From: SIG622 sp045596605
GTDB taxonomy: Bacteria; Bacillota; Clostridia; Oscillospirales; CAG-382
Length of the DNA stretch: 33,709 bases
Direction of reading: 5' to 3'
Assembly: GCA_045596605.1 (NCBI GenBank)
Contig: JAZOCR010000047.1
Location: forward strand, 1 to 33,709
Of the stretch, positions 14,625-20,702 are shown piece by piece. A program made the position numbers and the translations under genes. A model generated the notes under the pieces. The model saw nothing but the letters and a program-made list of their open reading frames with translations. It ran no database searches and was not told the origin of the DNA. The first letter of the stretch is position 1. Each line of letters begins with the position of its first letter.

Positions 14625-14652
14625 AATACCACCGAAAAATTTCGGTGGTATT
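14625..14652 (-). terminator. terminator of the acyl-AMP ligase transcript
   Basis: A 13-bp perfect stem (14625-14637 with 14640-14652), ten bases beyond the ligase stop. On the minus strand it runs into TTCTAATTTAA. Confidence 0.75.
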
Positions 14653-14661
14653 GTGCTTATA

Positions 14662-16311
14662 TTATCTCTTAATCTTTCTTGTAGTAGTCTTCTCAAAGGG
14701 CTCGCTTCTGAGAACGACCTTTGTTACGTTTTTGTAATCGGGAAGGTCAGAGAGCTTTTCCTGCACGTCTGCGAGAACTGCTGCTTCCTCGTGCTTTTCG
14801 TCGCCCTCGATGTAGATTTCCGCAAGAAGTGAGTGTTCGTCACCTCTGTCGTTTTTGAGTCCCTTTACAACTACCTCGGTAATATATTCAATATTCTGTA
14901 TACGCTTTTCAATTTCTTCGGGGTAAATATTTTTACCGTTACTCAGAACGATAATATTCTTCTTTCTTCCGGTAATTACAAGCTGGTCGTCCTTGGTGAT
15001 GTAGCCGTAGTCACCGGTGTAGAACCAGCCGTCTTTAAGTACCTCTGCGGTCTTTTCCGGACTGTTGTAATAGCCAAGCATTACAACGTCACCCTTAACG
15101 CAGATTTCGCCTATGCCCTCCTCGTTGGGGCTGTCAATTCTCCAATCAAGGCAGGGAAGTCTGAATCCTACCGTGTCGTAGCTCATAAAGGACTCGTCAT
15201 TTACCGAAACAAGAGGAGAACATTCTGTAATTCCGTAGCCGCCAACAAGAGCAATACCGATGTCGTTGAAAAACTCACCGATTTCGGGTCTTATGGGCGC
15301 ACCGCCACAAACGATTTTGCGAAGATTTCCGCCAAATACCTCGTGTACGTCCTTAAAGAGCTTTTTACGCTTGTCAATGCCAAGCTTCAGGAGTATTCTT
15401 GAAAGCTTTATACCGAAATTGAATTTCTTTTCCTTGCCCTGCTTTTTGATGTTACGCATAATGTTTGCGTAAAGCACCTCCGCAAAGGCAGGAACGATGT
15501 AAATGTATACCGGCTTGTAGAATTTCAGGTCTTTTACGACGTCCTTCATTGAAGCGTTTATGCAAAGGGTTGTTCTGTAATGAATGGAAACAAGGATATC
15601 GCAAACCGCCTCGTAGGTGTGGTTGTAGGGGAGAACGGAAAGTCCTCTTTCCCAAACCTGTGAAACCTGAAGTCCGTAGTAAACGCTTGAACAGAGGTTG
15701 TGCTCGGAAAGCATTACACCCTTTGACATTCCGGTAGTACCGGAGGTGTAAACAAGCATCTTAAGCTCATTCGGGTCGCTTTTAAGAGAATCGTATTCTG
15801 ACTTATCAAGAGCTTTTCCTTTTTCAATCAGCTCTTTGTAGGAGAGAATTTTTTCACTTTCGCTCTTTTCAAGATCAAGACCGATAAAGTATTTTACATT
15901 CGGCATCTTGTCCATATTTTCACGAACCCACTTTTCGTAGTTCGCACTGAAAAATACCGCTTCGCTTTTGCTGTCGTTTATAAGGTGATTTTTGTCAAGT
16001 GCGGGAAGCTCCTTGTCAATCGGAACGTATACGCCTGCACTTTTAAGTACGGTAAGATATACGGTTATCCACTTGTAGCTGTTTTCCGAAACGTTTGCAA
16101 TGTGCGCATTTCCAAGTCCAAGCTCGCACAGTGCCGCACCGAGATTTTCCGTAACCTCACGGAACTCCCTGAAAGTAACGCTTACTGCTTCACCGTCGGC
16201 GTTTTTATACATATAAGCGATATTGTCGCCTTTTTCATTTGCTGCAAGGTCAAGCATTTCTCTTATTGATGAGAACGGCTGTATTTTATAGGTTACACGT
16301 TTTTTCGCCAT
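14662..16311 (-). CDS. AMP-dependent acyl-CoA/acyl-ACP synthetase (ANL superfamily)
   Basis: It activates a carboxylic acid, probably a fatty acid, as acyl-AMP and passes it to CoA or an ACP. The signatures are intact: A3 LVYTSGTTGMSKGVMLSEHN (about residues 186-205), A5 GGYGITECSPLVSVN in the middle, A7 WFYTGDYGYI, and the hinge VITGRKKNIIVLSNGKNIYP. The C-terminal Lys region (TTTRKIKR) is present. The 549 residues are in the long-chain acyl-CoA ligase range. The gene follows an acyl carrier protein by 69 bases in the same orientation, so transfer to that ACP (acyl-ACP synthetase) is an attractive alternative to CoA. A 7-bp hairpin (GCTTCTG/CAGAAGC, 16346-16369) lies between the two genes. 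The acid is unknown. Confidence 0.9.
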   Translation of the reverse strand: MAKKRVTYKIQPFSSIREMLDLAANEKGDNIAYMYKNADGEAVSVTFREFREVTENLGAALCELGLGNAHIANVSENSYKWITVYLTVLKSAGVYVPIDKELPALDKNHLINDSKSEAVFFSANYEKWVRENMDKMPNVKYFIGLDLEKSESEKILSYKELIEKGKALDKSEYDSLKSDPNELKMLVYTSGTTGMSKGVMLSEHNLCSSVYYGLQVSQVWERGLSVLPYNHTYEAVCDILVSIHYRTTLCINASMKDVVKDLKFYKPVYIYIVPAFAEVLYANIMRNIKKQGKEKKFNFGIKLSRILLKLGIDKRKKLFKDVHEVFGGNLRKIVCGGAPIRPEIGEFFNDIGIALVGGYGITECSPLVSVNDESFMSYDTVGFRLPCLDWRIDSPNEEGIGEICVKGDVVMLGYYNSPEKTAEVLKDGWFYTGDYGYITKDDQLVITGRKKNIIVLSNGKNIYPEEIEKRIQNIEYITEVVVKGLKNDRGDEHSLLAEIYIEGDEKHEEAAVLADVQEKLSDLPDYKNVTKVVLRSEPFEKTTTRKIKR

Positions 16312-16380
16312 AATAGTTTACTCCTTTCTGAATAAACAAGCATTGCTTCTGAAAGAAAATCCAGAAGCAAAAGGGGTGTT

Positions 16381-16611
16381 TTATTTTACGAGTGCTTCTA
16401 CGTAGTCGCAAAGCTCCTGTACGGTTTTTATGGAACGAAGCTTGTCCTCGTCAAGCTCAATATCGAATTCTTCTTCGATTGTCATAGCAATATCAACGAA
16501 TTCAACGGAAGAAATTCCGAGTGTGCTCTTGATTTTTGCATCGGGTGTGATTTCAGCTTCGCTTACTCCAAGCTCCTGAACAAGTATTTCTTTTATTTTT
16601 TCAAACATCAT
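16381..16611 (-). CDS. acyl carrier protein
   Basis: This small carrier tethers acyl groups on a 4'-phosphopantetheine arm. The 76 residues form a four-helix acidic protein. The attachment site reads LGISSVEFVDIAM, where Ser35 aligns with the modified Ser of the usual LGADSLDxVEL; the preceding Asp is replaced by Ser, and Leu-Asp by Val-Glu. This drift, and the position next to an acyl-AMP ligase instead of fab genes, suggest a dedicated carrier and not the fatty-acid-synthesis ACP. GGAGG five bases upstream fixes the first of two consecutive ATG codons. A promoter lies about 70 bases upstream. Confidence 0.92.
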   Translation of the reverse strand: MMFEKIKEILVQELGVSEAEITPDAKIKSTLGISSVEFVDIAMTIEEEFDIELDEDKLRSIKTVQELCDYVEALVK

Positions 16612-16678
16612 TAGTACCTCCGTTTACTAATTCAAATTTCTTGCAAAACAAATATAAATTTCCTGCTCTGCTAAAATT

Positions 16679-16706
16679 ATTATACACAAATTTATTTTAT
16701 ATTCAA
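16679..16706 (-). promoter_or_regulatory. sigma-A promoter of ACP-ligase operon
   Basis: On the minus strand the -35 is TTGAAT (16701-16706) and the -10 is TATAAT (16679-16684), with a 16-nt spacer. Confidence 0.65.
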
Positions 16707-16727
16707 TAAACATAAAGTTATCATTTG

Positions 16728-16742
16728 GTAAACAATGTTTAC
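16728..16742. promoter_or_regulatory. palindromic operator candidate in the ACP/activase divergent region
   Basis: GTAAACAATGTTTAC is a perfect inverted repeat with 7-bp arms around one base. It sits between the two divergent promoters, 22 bases upstream of the ACP -35 and 39 bases before the activase -35, so one regulator could act on both. I do not recognise the site as a named box. Confidence 0.45.
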
Positions 16743-16780
16743 TTTTTGACACTTTTAAAAGAAATTTTAAGGATTTTTCG

Positions 16781-16809
16781 TTGACAGATTCGTGTTTTAG
16801 GTATATAAT
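16781..16809 (+). promoter_or_regulatory. perfect consensus sigma-A promoter of the activase gene
   Basis: TTGACA (16781-16786), 17-nt spacer, TATAAT (16804-16809): an exact consensus in both hexamers and spacing. Confidence 0.85.
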
Positions 16810-16844
16810 CGTCACAGGAACGACTTAGGAATAGAGGTATATAA

Positions 16845-17711
16845 ATGTCGGATATAATAGGAACGGTTTTTGATATAAAAGAATTTGCCGTACATGATGG
16901 TCCGGGAATGAGAGTGACGGTTTTTATGAAGGGCTGTCCGCTGAGATGTATATGGTGTCACAATCCGGAGGGACTTTCTGCAAAGCCGCAGCTTGTTAAA
17001 AACGAGGAAAAATGCGTTCACTGCGGAGCCTGTGAGCACTTTTTTCCGTGTAGGCACGATGAGTGTCAGCCATATGGTGTGTGCGTAAAGGTGTGCCCGA
17101 TGAATATACTAAAAATATCCGGAACGCCTTATTCTCCGGAAAAGCTTGTGGAAAGACTTCTCAGATATAAGGTGTTTTTCGCAAGGGGAGGAGGGGTAAC
17201 CTTTTCCGGCGGAGAGCCTTGTATGCAGGGAGAGTTTGTATATGAGTGTATGAAATTACTCCATGAAAATGGGATAAGCACGGGCATTGAAACCTCGGCA
17301 TTCTGCAGTGGTGAGCTTTTCTCAAAAATTATGAGCGTTACCGACGAAATATATGTTGACATCAAGGAAATAGATGATGAAAAGCATAAAAAGCTCACCG
17401 GTGTTTCAAACAAGATAATTATTGAGAATATCCTTGCGCTTGCAGATAGCGGACGAAGCTTTACAGTGCGTATGCCACTTATTCCGGGCGTTAACGACAG
17501 TGACCGGGAGCTTTCGGCAGTCGCAAAGCTGCTGCTTCCCTATAAGGAAAGAATAAAAGTAGAGCTTTTGCCATATAATACACTTACCGGAGCAAAATAT
17601 AAGCTTATAGGACTCAGATACAAGCCGGATTTTGACGAAAAAGCAAAGCCTAATACGAATACTGAAATTTTCACATCACTCGGCTTTGACTGCGTGTCAT
17701 ACAAGCATTGA
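16845..17711 (+). CDS. glycyl-radical enzyme activating protein (radical SAM)
   Basis: A PflA-like activase of 288 residues uses S-adenosylmethionine and a [4Fe-4S] cluster to place a glycyl radical on a partner enzyme. The radical-SAM motif is CPLRCIWCHNPEG (Cys31, Cys35, Cys38). An inserted ferredoxin-like part with seven cysteines between residues 57 and 84 (CVHCGAC ... GVCVKVCPM) should hold extra Fe-S clusters, as in activases of diol dehydratase or arylsuccinate-type enzymes. VTFSGGEPCMQ is the SAM-binding GGE motif. The start is supported by GAGG seven bases upstream. No glycyl-radical enzyme is encoded beside it, which is unusual. It is transcribed alone from a consensus promoter and ends at a hairpin. 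Confidence 0.93.
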   Translation: MSDIIGTVFDIKEFAVHDGPGMRVTVFMKGCPLRCIWCHNPEGLSAKPQLVKNEEKCVHCGACEHFFPCRHDECQPYGVCVKVCPMNILKISGTPYSPEKLVERLLRYKVFFARGGGVTFSGGEPCMQGEFVYECMKLLHENGISTGIETSAFCSGELFSKIMSVTDEIYVDIKEIDDEKHKKLTGVSNKIIIENILALADSGRSFTVRMPLIPGVNDSDRELSAVAKLLLPYKERIKVELLPYNTLTGAKYKLIGLRYKPDFDEKAKPNTNTEIFTSLGFDCVSYKH

Positions 17712-17728
17712 ATATTTTATGAATTTTA

Positions 17729-17765
17729 TCTCTGTATTGGGCGATTTTCCGTGCCAATACAGAGA
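17729..17765 (+). terminator. hairpin after the activase gene
   Basis: A 12-bp perfect stem (TCTCTGTATTGG with CCAATACAGAGA) around a 13-nt loop. No immediate T-run follows, so termination may be partial. Confidence 0.55.
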
Positions 17766-17815
17766 TATTTCAGGGATATTTTTGCAAAAGAAAATAAAAA
17801 AGTCCAAAAAACATC

Positions 17816-17844
17816 TTGACAAATACCAAAAAATGTGGTATCAT
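17816..17844 (+). promoter_or_regulatory. promoter of the tRNA-Ser pair
   Basis: TTGACA (17816-17821), 17-nt spacer, TATCAT (17839-17844), about 45 bases before the first tRNA. Confidence 0.8.
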
Positions 17845-17893
17845 ATCAGCGTTGCCTAATCGTAGCCGGAAACGCCGGTCAAAGAAAATATTC

Positions 17894-17982
17894 GGAGAGG
17901 TATCGAAGTGGTCATAACGAGGCGGTCTTGAAAACCGTTTGTCCGCAAGGGCGCGTGGGTTCGAATCCCACCCTCTCCGCCA
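17894..17982 (+). tRNA. tRNA-Ser (anticodon TGA)
   Basis: The acceptor stem GGAGAGG pairs with CCTCTCC (17972-17978). The anticodon loop is CTTGAAA, with anticodon TGA reading UCN serine codons. A long variable arm typical of class II tRNA and a T arm GTGGG-TTCGAAT-CCCAC are present. The discriminator is G and CCA is encoded. Confidence 0.96.
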
Positions 17983-18009
17983 TTTTTATATTGTTTTTAT
18001 TTTCACTAT

Positions 18010-18099
18010 GCAGAAGTACTCAAGTGGTGAAGAGGCGCCCCTGCTAAGGGTGTAGGTCGGGCAACCGGCGCGAGAGTTCAAATCTCTCCTTCTGCGCCA
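18010..18099 (+). tRNA. tRNA-Ser (anticodon GCT)
   Basis: The acceptor stem GCAGAAG pairs with CTTCTGC (18089-18095). The anticodon loop is CTGCTAA, with anticodon GCT reading AGC/AGU. The long variable arm, T arm GAGAG-TTCAAAT-CTCTC, discriminator G and encoded CCA are present. It lies 27 bases after the first tRNA-Ser, on the same transcript. Confidence 0.96.
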
Positions 18100-18101
18100 G
18101 C

Positions 18102-18141
18102 AAAAAACGCACTTTTGTCTATGGACAAAGGTGCGTTTTTT
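18102..18141 (+). terminator. terminator of the tRNA operon
   Basis: AAAAAACGCACTTTTGTC pairs with GACAAAGGTGCGTTTTTT around a TATG loop and ends in T6. Confidence 0.93.
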
Positions 18142-18218
18142 CAGTATCTTTTGGCGAATAATGTATGTTATTATGGTGCTGTTGATTGCATTGTACCAGG
18201 CTATAAAGGAGAAATTGT

Positions 18219-18533
18219 ATGAAGAATCTTAATCAAAATCAAAAAATCAGCATAATAGCGTTGGCAATATTTGCGATTTTTTTAATAGGATTTTTTATTT
18301 CAAGCAAGTTTGTTCAATGTGGACTAATTCCCGACTTTACTCCAAGTCAAAAAAATCAGAGTGTTTTTGCCTTTGCAATGGGTTTGCCACTTTGTGTCGC
18401 CATGTTTTTCGGGGGAAAGCATTTAAAATACATAAGTAGTAAAATAGGCGACATTTTAATTTTTGTTTCGCTTGGGTTAACCGTTTTTTCTGTTTTGCAG
18501 GTGTTTTTATCCTTGTTTGGGGTATACAATTAA
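18219..18533 (+). CDS. small three-helix membrane protein, unknown
   Basis: The 104 residues contain three hydrophobic segments (about residues 9-27, 49-63 and 76-98), with short polar loops and a lysine-rich middle. I do not recognise the family. AAAGGAG eight bases upstream supports the ATG. AT content is higher than in the household genes around it, which together with the next genes marks the start of an accessory stretch. I see no clear promoter after the tRNA terminator. Confidence 0.65.
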   Translation: MKNLNQNQKISIIALAIFAIFLIGFFISSKFVQCGLIPDFTPSQKNQSVFAFAMGLPLCVAMFFGGKHLKYISSKIGDILIFVSLGLTVFSVLQVFLSLFGVYN

Positions 18534-18590
18534 ATTTTACAGTTGCATTTTATCTGTAATTAATTATTATACTCAGATTTCGTCAAATGG

Positions 18591-18619
18591 TTGACTTTCA
18601 AGTATAGTTATGATATAAT
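18591..18619 (+). promoter_or_regulatory. sigma-A promoter of the permease-like gene
   Basis: TTGACT (18591-18596), 17-nt spacer, TATAAT (18614-18619). The -35 coincides with a TTG that would otherwise look like a start codon, which argues for the ATG at 18639. Confidence 0.8.
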
Positions 18620-18638
18620 AAGACAAGGTGGTGACTAT

Positions 18639-19820
18639 ATGAAAAACAACTTAACGCATCAGAAATCAATAGATTCTTTAAAGCGTGTGTTCTTCTCAAA
18701 AAATTGCATTCCGGTTTATTATATCCTTGGGGCGATGTTTGTTTTTTTAAATGTGATATTACTACCGGGACTTTTTCAGCCCGGAAACGAATATTTAGAT
18801 ACAGATTTTAGTTATATTATTTTTCTTGTTTTTGCATCGTTCGGTATTCTTTTCTTGACCTATATTATGGCACCGATTTGTCTTAAAAAGAAAGATACGC
18901 AAGCGAATGATGAAAACGAGCAGACAGCTCCGGCTTTTGTCAAAATTCTGTCTTTATGGATTACTGTCTGCGTATGTATGGTTGTACAAATGCTGATTTT
19001 TGGAATTTGCACTATACTTTCCAAATATTTTGATTTACCATTTATCAACATTTTACTTGCCTGCCTTTCGTTGTGTGTTTTGTATTTGGTTTGGATAATT
19101 CTTTTTTCTTTGCTTTATTTTTGTACAAGGTCTGTGAGTTGGTATGTTACCGGTTTTTTTGTGTTCAATTTTGCACCAATTATAATTAGCCGGGGTTGTT
19201 ATGATATTTATAATCTGAATCCGGTTGTACCTAACCTTGATTGGAATTTTCTGCAATTCAATTTATTTACTCTTTCGGCGATATTTTGCTTTAATCCGAT
19301 TATTATGATTTTAATGGCCGTTATTGCAATTGGCATTTTAATGTGTATGTGGTGGCTGTGGAAAAAGCACTGCACAATAAATTTTTCTGTAATTTCAAGC
19401 ATATATAAAATGATAACTGTTGTATTGGTTTCACTTTCCTGCGGATTTATGTTTTCCTACTCCTGTATGGATGAAGCCAAAATTTCGCAAACTTATATTA
19501 TTCGTTTTTTGATTGTAGCATTGGTTGTTGCAGCTGCGACAGCATTTATTGTGTTCCGCAAAAATAAGATGCTCTTACATACGGGTATAGCTGTTTTAGT
19601 TGTAGCTATTTCATCTGCTCTGATTCTTGGTGGTATACCTGCCAGAACACACAAAGCAGCTTACTACTTACCGAAACCGGAAAAAATTGAAAGTGTGAAT
19701 TTGTTTTTGAGTTCAACCTACGAGCTTGAAATAAAAGAAGAGCATTTTGATGAGGTTGTCGATTTACATACGCAAAATATTAAAGCATGTGGCATAGATT
19801 TACGGCAAATAATTATTTGA
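18639..19820 (+). CDS. ABC-2-type permease-like membrane protein, probably C-terminally truncated
   Basis: The 393-residue protein has about eight hydrophobic segments, with a charged hydrophilic loop (KKKDTQANDENEQ) near residue 90. It ends soon after a soluble part reading YLPKPEKIESVNLF and EVVDLHTQNIK. This order (membrane part, then a PxxIxxV/LHxxxI soluble domain) resembles Firmicute ABC-2 permeases of about 650 residues, so I infer that the remaining soluble domain has been lost. No ATP-binding gene is adjacent. The start ATG follows AAGGTGGTG, and the promoter lies just upstream. The AT-rich codon use resembles the preceding gene. A multi-pass membrane protein is certain; the family is tentative. 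Confidence 0.6.
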   Translation: MKNNLTHQKSIDSLKRVFFSKNCIPVYYILGAMFVFLNVILLPGLFQPGNEYLDTDFSYIIFLVFASFGILFLTYIMAPICLKKKDTQANDENEQTAPAFVKILSLWITVCVCMVVQMLIFGICTILSKYFDLPFINILLACLSLCVLYLVWIILFSLLYFCTRSVSWYVTGFFVFNFAPIIISRGCYDIYNLNPVVPNLDWNFLQFNLFTLSAIFCFNPIIMILMAVIAIGILMCMWWLWKKHCTINFSVISSIYKMITVVLVSLSCGFMFSYSCMDEAKISQTYIIRFLIVALVVAAATAFIVFRKNKMLLHTGIAVLVVAISSALILGGIPARTHKAAYYLPKPEKIESVNLFLSSTYELEIKEEHFDEVVDLHTQNIKACGIDLRQIII

Positions 19821-19875
19821 AATTCTTATATGTATATATATTTTTATACCAAGTTGGCATAAATTGACAAAAATA

Positions 19876-19904
19876 TTGACAAACACCGAAAAATATGATA
19901 AAAT
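19876..19904 (+). promoter_or_regulatory. sigma-A promoter of the TM2 gene
   Basis: TTGACA (19876-19881), 17-nt spacer, TAAAAT (19899-19904). A second TTGACA occurs 12 bases upstream (19864-19869). Confidence 0.75.
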
Positions 19905-19956
19905 TGCACATATATGATGTATGTATCATATAAATTAAATTTCGGAGGACTTTATT

Positions 19957-20172
19957 ATGTCACAGAAAAGCAGATTGGTAGCACTTCTCCTTTGTTTCTT
20001 CCTTGGCGGACTTGGTATCCACAGATTTTACGTTGGTAAAACCGGAACAGGAGTGCTTTGGCTTCTTACAGCAGGTTTGTTTGGAATAGGAACGCTTGTT
20101 GACTTTATTATGATTGCCTGTGGCTCATTCAAAGATAAGCAGGGACTTGAAGTTAAAAACTGGAATTGCTAA
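19957..20172 (+). CDS. TM2-domain membrane protein
   Basis: This 71-residue protein carries the TM2 domain, two membrane helices joined by a short turn. KSRLVALLLCFFLGGLGIHR leads into FYVGKTGTGVLWLLTAGLFG, with the conserved GxHRFYxG motif and the IGTLVDFIMI segment. The cellular role of bacterial TM2 proteins is unknown. CGGAGGA nine bases upstream supports the ATG. It has its own promoter and terminator. Confidence 0.93.
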   Translation: MSQKSRLVALLLCFFLGGLGIHRFYVGKTGTGVLWLLTAGLFGIGTLVDFIMIACGSFKDKQGLEVKNWNC

Positions 20173-20192
20173 GTACATAAATTAAAAATAAT

Positions 20193-20224
20193 AAAGCAGA
20201 CTCAAAATCAATTGAGTCTGCTTT
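20193..20224 (+). terminator. TM2 gene terminator
   Basis: A 13-bp stem (20193-20205 with 20212-20224), with TTTTGTCTTTTT beginning within the 3' arm. Confidence 0.9.
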
Positions 20225-20251
20225 TGTCTTTTTATAAGACTATGCCTTATT

Positions 20252-20446
20252 TCAGCCTTGCTCTGTCATTTTAAGAAGCTTGCATAAATCATAAAAATTA
20301 TTTGGGTCAAGACCTGTCTTTGCCTTGATTTTCTTTATATGATATACAAGCGAATTGCGATGAAAATACAGTCGTGAAGCAGCCTTGTTTATACTCATAT
20401 CACTGTCGGCAAGAGCCTTTATAATGTCTTGTTCAAATTCTGTCAT
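20252..20446 (-). CDS. solo PucR/CdaR-type helix-turn-helix protein
   Basis: The 64 residues correspond to only the C-terminal DNA-binding domain of PucR/CdaR regulators: NKAASRLYFHRNSLVYHIKKIKAKTGLDP is the characteristic helix-turn-helix (roughly residues 20-48). The N-terminal sensory domains of the family are absent. GAGG six bases before the ATG makes it a complete small gene and not just a fragment. It is the last gene of the minus-strand unit that begins with the phage-like fibre and could regulate it. A helix-turn-helix of this type also occurs in phage small proteins. Confidence 0.75.
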   Translation of the reverse strand: MTEFEQDIIKALADSDMSINKAASRLYFHRNSLVYHIKKIKAKTGLDPNNFYDLCKLLKMTEQG

Positions 20447-20464
20447 TCCGGCCCTCTTTTTGTG

Positions 20465-20569
20465 TCATCGAGTGTCGGCTGTTTTCGCAGCAAAGAGTAA
20501 AATGCTGACTATAAATCCAAACCACACCGAAAGAGGAATAATCCAAAAAAGATGAAGTGCATTTATCAT
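20465..20569 (-). CDS. 34-residue single-span membrane mini-protein
   Basis: ATG at 20567-20569, stop at 20465. GGAG stands ten bases upstream. The product begins MINALHLFWIIPLSVW, continues through a hydrophobic helix, and ends in AAKTADTR. This is the N-out or holin-like small membrane protein pattern seen in phage tail-lysis neighbourhoods. It lies 18 bases before the helix-turn-helix gene and after the fibre gene. The coding call rests on the ribosome binding site, sensible composition and conserved-looking termini. Confidence 0.6.
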   Translation of the reverse strand: MINALHLFWIIPLSVWFGFIVSILLFAAKTADTR

Positions 20570-20624
20570 ATATTTTTTACTCCTTTAAAATTGTTATTGT
20601 CCTCGTGCTAACGGTAATTACTGA

Positions 20625-20702
20625 TTAGCCGACAAAGTATTCCTTCTTATCCTTGTAATCATATGTGCCAAGTGTGGTCAGTAAGAAGTTGATATACTTC
20701 AA
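20625..20702 (-). CDS. 25-residue mini-ORF coupled to the fibre gene
   Basis: A TTG start overlaps the fibre stop (TATTGA), which suits stop-start coupling. The product starts MKYINFLLTTLG and ends DKKEYFVG. The codons look coding (Lys, Glu, Tyr and Gly rich, with no rare runs) although the frame is very short. It resembles small proteins encoded after phage tail genes, but I cannot name it. Confidence 0.4.
   Translation of the reverse strand: MKYINFLLTTLGTYDYKDKKEYFVG

Noticed and set aside
17894..18141. tRNA-Ser 3' ends as att sites of an integrated prophage
   Set aside because: I found no second copy of either tRNA 3' end around 23300-23770 and no integrase.
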